A DNA stretch of 64,000 bases, taken from contig CM018035.1 of assembly GCA_008638375.1 (NCBI GenBank), positions 33,872,638 to 33,936,637 of the forward strand. Direction: 5' to 3'. Both the position numbers and the translations under genes were made by a program. The notes under the pieces are model-generated. The model searched no databases. It was not told the DNA's origin and worked only from the letters and a program-made list of their open reading frames with translations. This document shows positions 22,740 to 33,085 of the stretch, piece after piece (the stretch's first letter is position 1; every line of letters starts with the position of its first letter). This DNA is from Nyssa sinensis (lineage: Eukaryota; Streptophyta; Magnoliopsida; Cornales; Nyssaceae).

Positions 22740-23160
22740 CTGTCCTTTGGCATGTTACGGTCACTTTCTCCCCGGGACCTCTTTCCATAATTTCAACCTC
22801 ACCGTTGAATTCAGTGGGTCCGAGATAGTTAAAATACTTATATGACTTAACTTATTTGGACACAGGGGTATTTTCGTCATTTTACGGGCCTTTATTTTTC
22901 GGGGCCTCATCTCACGTTGTAGACCTCACCATTGGACTCAGTAGGTCCAAGATAGTAGGAATTCATATATGACTTGTCTAATTTGGACACCGGGGTATTT
23001 CGGTCATTCTAGTATTTATGTCTTATATCCCGGGGTCTCGTCTCGTGAAATGGACCTCACTATTGAGTCCGGAAGGTCCGAGATAATAAGTTTTGACTAT
23101 TCATTTGCCTTGTTTGGACTTCGTTTGACTTGTTTGTGAACCAGGGGTAAAATGGTAATT
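22740..23160 (-). repeat. Degenerate ~120-base modules in LTR C
   Basis: Three to four imperfect copies share 'GACCTCACCATTGGACTCAG', 'CCGAGATAATA', 'TTTGGAC' and 'GGGGTATTTTGGTCATT' (as read on +). The same module recurs in LTRs A, D, F, G, H, K and M, always just upstream (LTR sense) of the mini-exon. Confidence 0.6.
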
Positions 23161-24359
23161 TTACTCATTAATAAAATAATTAAAATAATTATTTTATTAT
23201 TTAATTAATTTCTCAGGGGTTTAAATGCACAGTTTTTCAGAAATCTGGGCCACTGTACAATATTTCAAAACAGTTGGGGTTATGCCGTAATATTAGAAAG
23301 CATTTGGGGGTCAAAACAGAATTTCTATAACTAAGGGTTCAAACCCATTGGTTTTAGGGTTCCAGAATTGAACCGGTCCAACATACTGTGAACCAACCGG
23401 TTCACTGACCCTTAGAAAACCGGTTGACAGGTCACGCTGACGTCACGATGACGTCAGCCCTAGCAACTAAGTGCCCCATCAGATCCGGTCGGGTCCCGAC
23501 CCGACCCAGATCCGCGACTGACCCGCCCAACCGCCGACCCGACAGCCCCCCCTTCTTCCCCGACTTTCCGGTCATCCCTTCCGACCATCCAGCCGGTCGC
23601 CGGTCGCCGGAAAAACGGCCAGCCGTTATTTTTGCCCCATTTTCACGTTGAAACTTCAAGATCTTTAACCCAAACGACTTCTAATGTTTTAATAATTAAT
23701 TTAAACTAGCTTGGGACCTCGGTTGTGGCTGTTTTCCAAGACCCATTTCCGGTTTTCCGGCCACCATGCCCATTTTCCGGCCGAACCCATTTTTTGATTT
23801 TCATGCATTTTCTTCTTCTGGTTTCACTCCAAATTTTCTCAAACCTTCATTATAGATCATATAGAACATTTTCAGATCATTTAAATGAAAGAATACACAT
23901 GAAAAGATAGTTTCAAGTCTTTAGGCCGTGACCTGCAACTGAGGGTTTCTCCCTCCTCTCTTAACCATTTGCTTTGATTTTTGTGGCCTTGGAAACCTCA
24001 TGCTATGTCCTCTAAGACCCTAAGCTCAGAATTAAACAAATCATGCTTTAAATTTACGAAACAGAAGTGAGAACCCTTACCTAAATTTCTGGTTTCTTGG
24101 TGTTGGTTGCCTCTCCTCTTCACTTCTGATCCTCTCTTCTCCTCCTCAGAAGCTCCTCATTTCTCCTTCACTCTTCCAGAATGTAGAGAGAGAGAGAGAT
24201 GTTTGTATATGTGTATATATCTATACATGTGAGGTACACTTGGGAATGGTCCCTTGCTTCTTTCTCACTCAACCAAGCATGCTTAGCCATGCCTCTACCC
24301 CTGATTTTCTGATTTCCACCATGCTCCTACTAGTCTAGGTTAGGTAGCCTTTTTATTTT

Positions 24360-24440
24360 TATATTACATATATATATATATATATACTCACATATATATA
24401 TATTTTTCTCCTTTGTTACTTTTTATATATATATATATGT
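24360..24440. repeat. (TA)n-rich microsatellite in LTR C
   Basis: Runs of TATATA separated by short spacers, probably near the LTR promoter on the minus strand. Confidence 0.7.
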
Positions 24441-24602
24441 ATATATATCCATACATGTGTGCATGTATGCATGCATGCATGCATACTTGCACGTATTACG
24501 ATGTTGGGTCTTATTTAATCAATAGGTCATTTTATAACTGATAAAGTGTTACCCGACCCGGCTTGTCTCGATACTCGTGCCAGTTCGGGTCGGGGTATTA
24601 CA

Positions 24603-24893
24603 GCCTGGTCCATCTATTATGCACAAGCCTCCAGAGCCTGGTCCATCTATTAATGCACAAGTCTTATGACTTGGTCCATCTATTAATGCACAGGCCTCCA
24701 GAGCCTGGTCCATCTATTAATGCACAAGTCTTATGACTTGGTCCGTCTATTAATGCACAGGCCTCCAGAGCCTGGTCCATCTATTAATGCACAGGCCTCC
24801 AGAGCCTGGTCCATCTATTAATGCACAAGTCTTATGACTTGGTCCATCTATTATGCACAGGCCTTCAGAGCCTGGACCATCTTCAACTAGCGG
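24603..24893 (+). repeat. Element B tandem repeats, right block
   Basis: This continues the array of 17505-17835 with about nine units, mostly alternating between the two hairpin forms. One place has two form-1 units in a row. The first unit is partial, starting GCCTGGTCC directly after the end of LTR C. Confidence 0.9.
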
Positions 24894-25216
24894 GTTCTGT
24901 AATCCAGTCTATTCAAAGGCAGAAGTTCCGAGCACCTGTCAACTAAAGTTTACTAGAACGGAATACCTCGGATCTGACACTTACATTATTTGACTTATCT
25001 TTCAAACAAACCAGCACCATGGTTTCAACCAAAGGTGAAGTACTTCGATTCTGGCATTTTTCTAAGTTTTTGATTTACTTTCAGAACAATCGGCAACGCA
25101 TTAGAAGATGCTTAAGTTTCAAAAGAGCACATTCACAGAAAATATCAGATCTGAGAAGAAGAAATTCAACTTTATTAATAACTCAAAAAGATTTACATCA
25201 ATACCAAGACACTACT
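24894..25216 (+). other. Element B spacer without clear gene
   Basis: Non-repetitive sequence after the tandem array. On the minus strand AATAAA (TTTATT at 25171-25176) could serve as a polyadenylation signal for the antisense ORF at 25441-25917. Nothing else is seen. Confidence 0.4.
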
Positions 25217-25276
25217 ACAGAAGCTATTATAGAAGCTATTACAGAAGCTATTACAGAAGCTATTACAGAAGCTACG
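25217..25276. repeat. Five tandem 12-base units
   Basis: ACAGAAGCTATT is repeated five times with small changes. Being 12 bases long, it keeps the reading frame on either strand. Confidence 0.85.
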
Positions 25277-25440
25277 CTTGGCAACATAATGGCTCTTCTC
25301 CTGGGATGATAAAGGGGCACAAGATCCAAAACCTTCAAAACCGCCTTCATCGGCTCCATTTGAAAGGAAGGAACCCTGAACCCCAGTCTGCATCACGTAG
25401 TGCCCAGGCCATTTCATCATCACTATCACTGGTCCCATGA

Positions 25441-25917
25441 CTAACGGATGATGAGGGCTCTGAGCCTCAGGAGACTTCTCATTCTCCACCTTTGTAATCG
25501 GCATAACGCCCCAGCCAATTGGAGCAAGGGTTCCTGCCAAGTCACAAAGGGGAGGAGGCGGCCCCCATTCATCTCCCTCAGAGCAGTTGTCACTGCCGAG
25601 TTATAAGCGGGAGGAGGCAACCCACCTTCAATCTTCTTCTTCACACCGTCTGTTTCACCCCAGCCACTTGGAGCAAGGGTCTCTGACAGGGCGTGAGGAA
25701 GAGAAGGCAACTCACCTTCGTCTTCATCACCAACGCTCCAGGCCTCGGTTGAATCAGGGAGGGGCCACCACCAGTCAGAGAAATCTCGACTAGATATCAG
25801 AGGAAACAAGAAGACTTGTGCCTCCTTCAATCCTTCCTTGGAGACTGAAAATAGGGGAGGGTTAACTTTTGGCCACAATTTAATTATTCCTAACTCAGGC
25901 AAGGAATCATCCATCAT
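25441..25917 (-). CDS. Hypothetical antisense ORF in element B
   Basis: A minus-strand frame of 158 codons runs from the ATG at 25917 (MMDDSLPELGII). The protein is Leu/Pro/Trp-rich, and I recognise no domain. Two half-similar stretches (ETLAPSGWGETDG; in a neighbouring frame GTLAPIGWGVMPI) reflect a duplicated DNA segment at about 25505-25560 and 25655-25710. A TATA-like TATATATA lies upstream at 26017-26025 and AATAAA downstream at 25176. The upstream module resembles the one before the larger antisense gene at 28745-28905. It may be a second antisense transcription unit or chance. Confidence 0.3.
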   Translation of the reverse strand: MMDDSLPELGIIKLWPKVNPPLFSVSKEGLKEAQVFLFPLISSRDFSDWWWPLPDSTEAWSVGDEDEGELPSLPHALSETLAPSGWGETDGVKKKIEGGLPPPAYNSAVTTALREMNGGRLLPFVTWQEPLLQLAGALCRLQRWRMRSLLRLRALIIR

Positions 25918-26016
25918 CTCCGGACGAGTGGAAGAACTCCGGCAGCATATAAAAACCTCTCTTCCAAACAATTCGGGGAGCAAAAGGGTTGAGCACAACC
26001 ATATGCCCTCCTTTCC

Positions 26017-26025
26017 ATATATATA
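26017..26025 (-). promoter_or_regulatory. TATA-like box, antisense promoter module 1 of B
   Basis: The minus strand reads CTATATATATGG. The surrounding 25990-26165 resembles 28745-28905, including TGCAATAAATGG-G--TTAAACC and a TTCTCGGGAGA-like end. Confidence 0.35.
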
Positions 26026-26165
26026 GACGCTGGAAGACCAAAGGCCACCCAGTTGAACCGTCACAACGATTAAGCGAAGTGCTAGCTTCGAAATCCCAAA
26101 CGGCGGAGGTGCAATAAATGGAGTATTAAACCACCTTCTCGGGAGAGACAAAAGGCAGGACCAAA

Positions 26166-26674
26166 CACGTAATACACAGGCTTTTAATCTTTCCCATACA
26201 TGTGACGTGACGGTTTCTCCATGTCATTGACACTTACAGGACCACATGTACAGCAGAGGTCCATCAACTATGATGTTTCTTGATTTCTAATAGATCTGGA
26301 GACAGAATATCTGATCAACCAAACTACAACCGCAAAGATATCCACTTATTATTGTCCCCGAATTCAGAACAGTTAGCTTTGAAATACTTCAAAACAGCAG
26401 TCTCCAATTACTGGCCTAAGGCAAGTAAAGAAGTTCGGAACACAGCTCCCTGCAGAAGAAAATCTGATCTGGTGTACACTAAACTCCAGAGCAGGGTAAC
26501 TTGCAACAATTATTACCATCAACTACACGTTAAGGCACTACAGAGCTATATAACTCAAAGATATGCACGAATGCTACAGAACAATATAACCAAAGAGGCG
26601 AGTATTAACCAAAAGACTGTTCCATTAAACAAATGTATGTCTCAAGTACATTGAAAAATAACAAAATATGGATC
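26166..26674. other. Element B spacer, no gene seen
   Basis: No conserved frame, repeat or recognisable signal apart from scattered A-rich stretches. It would be the 3' flank of the antisense gene. Confidence 0.4.
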
Positions 26675-28591
26675 CTAAGCCTGATCAGCAGGAACAGGAT
26701 CAACGACAGGAGAAGGTTCGGCAGGTACAGTATCGACCACCTCAGTCGGTACAACCACTTCCGTGGGATCGGCCGGGAGGACATCAGCCACTTCGTCCTG
26801 ATTGACCTCTGGAGGTTCAGACCCAGGCGGCACAATGGAGGAAACGTCTAGGTCAGGAAACTTGGCAAGAAGCCGAGAGCGGAAGTTATTAAACCCAAAC
26901 GTAATCAAACGATGGGCCATTCCTTCCAGCTTCGACCTCATCTCTTCCTCATTGTCCACTAATGCCTGCTCCACGGCTGCATCGAGTTGCCTACTGTGCT
27001 GGTACCGCAAGCCGGTCATCTCCACCTGCAACCTCCTCGCCCGCTCAACGGCAAGGTTCCTCTCCGATTCCATCACTATCAAGGAGTTCTGACACTCCTT
27101 CAACTTCTCCGCAGAATCGTGAGCCTCCGACCGAGCAGTACCCAACTGGAGCCCCAGTTCGTCCAGATTGGCCCTAAGTTGGTCGAGCTCCTCCACAGAT
27201 GGAGAAACCTCCACCAAAGCAGAAAGGGTATGCAAGGTCTGCATAACACAAGGAAAACGACTCAAACACCAGTAGAAACGCTTAAAGGTAAGGAAAATAT
27301 GGTTCTAACGAGCTCACCTTAACCTGAAGAGCGGTCAAGTCAGCAAGCAGCTTCCCAGACGCCTGAGGCTTAATTTTAACTGAGCCTTTGGCCCAGAACT
27401 CACTCAGAATCTTCTTGGCTCCCTGACCAGCAACGTCAGGAGCCACCGATGATGATGCCTCCTTACCCGCTCGACGAGACGGGATTGGAGGAACCACCGT
27501 AATAGGGACGGGAGCCTCTTCCTCCCTCTCAGCAGGCCTGGGAGAGGACGAAATCAGCCTCCGCTTCTTCGGAACTGGAGGGACCACTGGAGAAGAAGCC
27601 TCCCCCACCGCAGGCAGTGATGGCCCGGACTCCCACTGAGCCATCACATTATCAGCTATCTCCTCGACACTACCCCTGGCAGCCATTAATCTATCAGGGT
27701 TGACAATGGAAGAATGATCCCTAATGCTGGGCTTCAAAAGCTTCTTATACTATTTCTGAATTACGGGAGAGAAATCTGGTCTCTTCCACGCACTCTTAAC
27801 TGCAAAGCAAACACAGAAATTAATCAGTTCAACAAATTGGTAAACAAAACAGAGTCAACGCAGCCACGGAAAAGTTAAACCTCACCCCTTGGCCCAGTGG
27901 TTCGAGGGAATGTGGAAGGTTGACCCTCGAAATTCTTGAATTCCCATCCTCCTTTAATAAAGAAGTACCATTTCTTCCAGGTCTTGTTGGAGGAGGGCAC
28001 AGAAGTAAGGGGTCTGAACCCACTATCAAAAGACATGTAATAAAGGCCTTCCGCCTTTTGAAGTTTTAGATCCATATTGCTACGGATCAAGTCAAGGGAC
28101 ACCTTGACATTATTCATATGCCCTAATACGATAAAGCTCAACAGATGTCTCCAACTGTTAAGGTTCAGGTCTGCGGGGCACAGATCAAACCAACAAAAGA
28201 ATTGTCTTATTATATCAGGAAAGGGGAGTGTAAGACCCAGTTCAAACCAGGCCAGATAGGCACAGATTTCTCCATCTCTAACATCGCCCGGGCGATCTTG
28301 AGAATCTGGGACCCTGAAAGCGACATTTTTGGGAAGTTTGAACTTCGCCCATAACTCCTTCAGCATACTTTCAGTAATTACACTCTCACCCTCTTCTCTG
28401 CGATCAGACCGACCAGAGGTTTCGCCAGCCCTATTCGGGGGATCATCAAAAGCATCGACAATCCTGACCCCCGAACTAGAGGGAGGAACTACCATTCTAT
28501 TTTCATCAACATTCACTAATTGCATTTGAGGATCAGTCTCAGAAGGACTCCCCAAACCAGAATGTGATTCTAAGCCAGATATGGCGAACAA
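26675..28591 (-). pseudogene. Antisense ORF (aORF) of element B, three exons, gypsy-type transposon domain
   Basis: Three minus-strand coding blocks join through GT-AG introns. Exon 1 runs about 28591-27886. An 86-base intron 27885-27800 (GTGAGG...TTTGCAG) follows. Exon 2 is 27799-27318. A 79-base intron 27317-27239 (GTGAGC...TTATGCAG) follows. Exon 3 is 27238-26675. Exon 1 holds a domain resembling the plant 'putative gypsy type transposon' family (Pfam Transposase_28): LTLPFPDIIRQFFCWFDL and LNLNSWRHLLSFIVL. Exon 2 is Pro/Ser/Arg-rich, and exon 3 is a coiled coil (LDQLRANLDELGLQL) with an acidic Val/Pro-rich tail. A TAG at 27750-27752 interrupts exon 2. The start is uncertain; the first in-frame ATG is 22 codons in. 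Such antisense ORFs are reported for Tat-group elements; function unknown. Confidence 0.7.
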
Positions 28592-28766
28592 GAGAAAGAG
28601 ATGAAACAGATAAGAAGGGATGAAGAAGGGGACTAAAAGTCGAACCTGAGATCAAGAAAGGGTTATGAACACCGGAGATCCTCCAAAACTCCAAGATATG
28701 TCAAATGGCAATCTGGTATTGTAGAAGTAAATGCAGAAGAAAGGTATGAAAGACCTTTCCCTCTCT

Positions 28767-28774
28767 CTATATAC
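28767..28774 (-). promoter_or_regulatory. TATA-like box upstream of the antisense ORF
   Basis: The minus strand reads GTATATAGAGAGAGGG, about 175 bases before the first coding block. It sits in a module repeated at 25990-26165. Confidence 0.4.
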
Positions 28775-28954
28775 GCATTCGAAATATGAGCCTTCCAAGA
28801 CGAGCCGACATAACGGTTGAAAGTAATGATGAGTTCTCGAGTATAGGCTGCGCAATAAATGGCGCGTTAAACCGGCTTCTTGAGAAATGGGAAGGCAAAA
28901 CGCATGACTCTTCACAAAGCCCTCAACCCTAGTTAAAACCCTAGCTTTTGACAA

Positions 28955-28974
28955 GGGCTCGGGGGGGGAGTAGC
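28955..28974 (+). other. Polypurine tract of element B
   Basis: A purine-rich run with eight G's (GGGGGGGGAG) lies just before the 3' LTR starting TGATATACC. Confidence 0.8.
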
Positions 28975-29648
28975 TGATATACCATAAACAGACACACCAA
29001 TCAGTTTGAGACACGTGTGCCTACTAGATTAACAAATCTCGATCCTACAGAGCTCATATATGTCGGTCATACAGAACAGCTATAAGCTTTTGGGGTATTC
29101 TCATATATATCTATCATGCAGAGCAGCCATAAGCCTTCGGAGCATTCTTATTTATATATCATTCAGAACCGATGAACTCGGTCATACAGTACAGATGAAG
29201 CATTCAGGATATTCTCATATACATCGTCCAGACCTCCTGTTCTGGACAGTATTTATTCGACACTGCATATATGGTTTCCTTAACAGCCGTTAAGCGGGGA
29301 ATAAGGAAACAGCCTTCAACACGGAAACTACTATCTATGGTTATCTCCATCTACGATTCAATGCTCCACAAGATAACTGCAAATCTCTGATGATCAAATC
29401 CCGATATTCGTGGCGGCAAAACCTAATCAGAATTAGGAGAACCACGGCTTATATATTAAACCCTAGAAGTACGCTTTGGACTCTTATGCTCATTCTTTGA
29501 CTTTCAATACAGTCTTTCAATTCCCTTACTTACTTAAGCATCGAAGCGGCTACCGCCGGAGCCAATCCGGTGGTCCTCTGATCATCTTTCTGAGTGTTCT
29601 ACAGGTCACGGAGCCCTCACGTGTTGCGAGTCAAAAAGTGCAGCATCA
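28975..29648 (+). repeat. Element B 3' LTR
   Basis: 674 bases, matching 11018-11691 except for six transitions. It is followed by the target duplication AATAT. Confidence 0.93.
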
Positions 29649-29894
29649 AATATCTATTTTAATAGTGATAAAACTCGAATTAGCTAATTATGAGAAACTC
29701 GAGGAAATAAAAACTGACATTGGACCTTGATCAATGAAAGATATTCTGAGTAGGAAGTGACAGAAAGAAACCGCACTGAAAAAGGAGTTACGGATTGGGA
29801 GTTAAGGCCAAAACAGTGAAACTGGAATTCTGCGACAACCAAACAGGGCCTTAACCAGAAAAATGGGAGAAAATGGTCACTTGAGAGGCCAAGG

Positions 29895-29958
29895 GGAATT
29901 GAACCCTTGACCTACCAAGGTAGGTAAAATCTATCCCAAAAAGTTACCAACTAGGCTG
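29895..29958 (-). other. tRNA-like module near the start of A's 3' LTR
   Basis: On the minus strand CAGCCTAGTTGG (29947-29958) matches the A box in 11 of 12 positions. GGTTCAATTCC (29895-29905) matches the B box in 10 of 11. It is homologous to the module at 11-74 in LTR E. Confidence 0.5.
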
Positions 29959-30171
29959 TTGGTTACTTTGTGCATATATACAGCAATATATGTATATAAC
30001 CTATAATCTTGCCCAAGCCACCACCCAAATTGGCCAATGACCTTGCATGCATTCCCTTCATCATAGCCCTCCATCACCTCCATCAGGTCAGCAGCCACTA
30101 ACCCCACTAAGGGCAGAGATACACTCACATATATGTATATGTGTATAACCCTATATGTATATGAAGCTATA

Positions 30172-30184
30172 ATATATATATAAG
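30172..30184 (+). promoter_or_regulatory. TATA-like box in A's 3' LTR
   Basis: TATATATAAGC lies about 270 bases before the predicted exon 1 donor. The 5' LTR lacks it because the E insertion starts between this box and the rest. Confidence 0.4.
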
Positions 30185-33077
30185 CTATAACTTGCATCAA
30201 TTCTCTCTTTAGAGAATTCTGAAAATACAGAATTGTGTGAGTGTGTGTGTGCATACGTGAGGGACTGTGAGAGAGTGTGAGAGTGTAGTGAGAGAGAGGG
30301 GGAGAAAGCTTTGCATGCAAGGGAGTTTGAGGAAAATTTGGCCATTTGAAGTGCAAGGGGGGACTTGAGGATCACGGTGCATGAACTGAGAAGCTTGAGG
30401 GACATTTAGAAAGGTCTGAACCGAGCCAAGAGTGTGAACTACTACTGCTTGAAGGTAAAATTCTAAATTATCTTCAATTCTTGTTTTGTAGATTTTGGAA
30501 CTGTGTGATAGAATTAGACTGCATGCATGTTTTATTCTTGATCCTAGGAATTATTCTGAGTGTATTGCATGGTTTAGAGGTCTCGGATAGGTCAAAAACC
30601 ATGAGACCCGAAACCAACCTCCATTGATGAAGCTTGAAACACCAGGTCTGAATCGACCATAACCGTTTGGAATTTTGCATGTCAAGACCTGAAATAGACC
30701 CTAAGAGGATCTTAAACATCTACCTACGCGACCCCAGAACACTGTATGGCCCCACGAATTTCAAAATATTCTTACGGGTTCAAAACTTAAATTGTCGATG
30801 CATGTGACTAAACTGAAAAATGAAGATAGGGTCTTGATCCTTATGATTTGTAGATCACATAGCTTCAAAAATCACATGAAATGGTGAAGAATCGAGGGTG
30901 TAGTATCGAGTTGCAGGTACGGTTTGTGTAGGTTACCCCCATTGTTTGAGATGATGTCTTGTTGGTTTATGAATGCCAAAATGATGGAAATCATATTTAT
31001 AGTATATCTGAATGAAAAACAGAGAGAGACCGTGTGTTAAAACTCACGAAATAGAAAGAGAAAATCTGCAGGTTTTTAAGGCATCACTGTGTGAGGGTCA
31101 ACGAAGGAGACGACGCTGAGTCGACTCCGTGTCTTTTAAATCGAGTTGGCGGGTTGACTCAGACACGTGTCTGTCCCAGGGACTGCCACTGCATTAATTA
31201 AACTGCGTCGTTTTGGGCGTTATATGTGTAAACTGATATGTTTAAAAGAAAAGAAAGGGAAGGAAGGAAAAACGGGGCTACGGGGTTTCGAACCCCTGAC
31301 CTCCAGAACCCCGCGCCCCTTCTTTCCACTCGGCCACGCACCTGCGTGTGAATCATATCCGACATAATATATATATATTATATATTTAAATATAAACCAG
31401 AAATAAAAGACGCATTTTGCGCCTTATGGGACTCGAACGTGGTGTCTATTAGAGAGGGAGGTGGTACGCGTCCGTTGTGCCACCCTATTCGACCGTTCAT
31501 TTTCTGCCAAAAATAATATATATATCATATATATTCCGAAATTAATTTAATTAAAATCATTTAATTAAATTAAATACTCCAAATTAGTCCGTTATCCAAA
31601 AATCATAAGTTATATATGTATTCCTACTGTCTCGGACCTCCTGAGTCCAATGGTGAGGTCCGTGACTGCAAATGAGGTACCGAAAAAAATATGATGTATG
31701 AAATTACCATAATACCCCTGACCCTGTACAAGGCCAAATGAAATCCGATTTCAACGGAACTGATACCAGTAGTAGACCTGACACTTGTGAGACTGTATAC
31801 ATGATTAGATGACGAACCCGAGACAGAAATTATGTGACGGCAAAATGACCAAAATACCCCTGATATACCCGAACCCAGATTTAAAAGCCGAGAGAGTCTA
31901 AATTGACTTTCTTCGACCTTCCGAACTCAATGGTTAGGTCCATAATATGAAAATCAGAACCGATAAATGTGTGAAGACACTGAAACCCTAAGCCAAATGC
32001 TTAAGAGGTAAGACCTATGAACTAACCACTATAAGTTAGTTCCATGAAACCTATCATAGGGTAGACTTACTCAGTCTAAGATCATGAGTTGATAAATCTC
32101 TATAAATTGTTTTAGGCTTAAGGAGAAAAGAGGAAGGCTCCGTTCATAGCTTCAAACTCGAATATTGAAGGTGAGTAACTTCTGACACTATTTAGTTACT
32201 GCTCCTTGATCTGCTAAATTGTTTCGAATACCATATGTTTTAAATGCAATTGTTTTAAATGCATGCTTTTATCACCGATGACATGGTTTTTAGTTTCTCA
32301 AATGATTAACTATACTTCTGATTGATATGCTAGCACTCTGAACCGTTTATCTGTTTTGATCTATTGAACTTGACTTGGATTTATTGAACTATTAATTCCA
32401 AACTGATTTAATTACCATGTGATTTAAGCAAAGATTGAATTCGAAACTCTTGCCTGGATATCTGTGTTACTCACTGGGCTTTTTAAAGCTCATTCCATTA
32501 TTTTAATAATTTCAGGGGAACTCTCAGATGGACAGGTTTAGTAGGTCCAGAACTTAGGGGGAAAATGTTGGAGACCCCCAGATAAAATGATAACCCATTT
32601 TTGAGAATCTATACCATTTTTGTACTTTTTGTGTAACTGAACAGATTATGACCTTTTGTGGTGAAACTGTTTTGTAAGCTTGATTAAGATAGGACTGACT
32701 ATGATGTATCCTGAATGCTCTGCCAAGTATATATGTATGCATTCTCTTGTGAAAATTCCGCTGCTTAAATTATATATGTCGAATGCATTATGCTTGGGAT
32801 TTAGATCGGAATGGCCTGTGGTTAGGATTACCGTCGGGGTTTTGCTTTCAAAAAAAAAAAAAACTGATAAAACCCGATGGGTGCCTAACTGGCCTTTGCC
32901 ACGTGCCCCAAATCCGCACAGGGTGGATCTGGGGGATGTGACATATATATTGTGTAAGGGTGCGTGGATGATGGAGGATGAATGGGCAGTTTAAGGGTAG
33001 TCAAATAAGGCTGCAAGAAAGGGAAAAAGAGAGAGAAAAGGTGGCTGCAAGTGGAGGGTGACTGAGAGAAAATTCTC

Positions 33078-33085
33078 TATAAATA
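33078..33085 (+). promoter_or_regulatory. TATA box of element F LTR
   Basis: TATAAATA in TCTCTATAAATAGAG is conserved at 52142-52149 in the 3' LTR. Transcription would start about 30 bases later, giving an exon 1 of roughly 70 bases to the donor at 33179. Confidence 0.65.

Larger units (their letters stand above)
17836..24602 (-). mobile_element. Element C: truncated chromovirus-type retrotransposon in B's tandem repeats
   Basis: On the minus strand: 5' LTR (24602-21208), initiator-Met primer-binding site, gag-pol, then an abrupt end at about 17836 within the integrase zinc domain. The remaining integrase, polypurine tract and 3' LTR are missing. Tandem-repeat sequence of element B flanks both sides, so C was inserted in the array and then lost its 3' half by deletion or recombination. 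With one end gone no target duplication can be checked. Confidence 0.88.
21208..24602 (-). repeat. Element C 5' LTR
   Basis: The 3395 bases run from TGTAATACCCCGACCCG (at 24602) to GGGTCGTGACA (at 21208) on the minus strand. Signals in LTR order are: TATA-rich stretches about 24370-24440 and 24200-24220, donor TTTAG|GTAAGGG at 24080, TTGCAGGT at 23939-23932, degenerate modules at about 23160-22740, mini-exon 22552-22490, and the end. Part of 23430-23660 is very GC-rich. No gene is seen in it. Confidence 0.9.
11018..29648 (+). mobile_element. Element B: Tat-lineage Ty3/gypsy retrotransposon with antisense genes
   Basis: It has two 674-base LTRs and the exact 5-base duplication AATAT (11013-11017 and 29649-29653). 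Order: LTR, primer-binding site, gag, protease, reverse transcriptase, RNase H, archaeal-type RNase H, integrase, tandem-repeat block (split by element C), spacer, antisense ORFs, polypurine tract, LTR. A second RNase H and extra ORFs between pol and the 3' LTR are known from the Tat/Ogre/Retand group. The LTRs differ at six positions, all transitions. Without C the element is about 11.9 kb. Confidence 0.92.
306..32943 (+). mobile_element. Element A: chromovirus-type Ty3/gypsy retrotransposon, interrupted
   Basis: The element has LTRs, an initiator tRNA-Met primer-binding site, gag, protease, reverse transcriptase, RNase H, integrase, a polypurine tract and a 3' LTR in the usual order. It is broken by E in the 5' LTR, D in the integrase and B in the 3' LTR. 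Without the insertions it would be roughly 14 kb with LTRs of about 3.4 kb. Around 25 differences are seen over the 2.65 kb of LTR present in both copies, about 1%. It lies in the 5' LTR of element F; TATAT follows its right end at 32944-32948, while its left end is outside the window. Confidence 0.9.
29654..32943 (+). repeat. Element A 3' LTR, remaining 3290 bases
   Basis: It continues the LTR begun at 10932 after element B. From 30283 it matches the 5' LTR. It carries an antisense tRNA-like module at 29895-29958, a TATA-like run at 30172-30184, a donor GAAG|GTAAAAT at 30455, the modules of the 5' LTR shifted by about 29977, and the end GATGTGACA at 32943. TATAT (32944-32948) is the presumed target copy. 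Confidence 0.9.

Noticed and set aside
17830..24602. Element C as an intact, mobile element
   Set aside because: The gag-pol frame is open, but most of the integrase, the polypurine tract and one LTR are missing.
26675..28591. Antisense ORF as a captured host gene
   Set aside because: Its position between pol and the 3' LTR and the gypsy-type domain match the known antisense ORFs of Tat elements; no need to invoke host capture.
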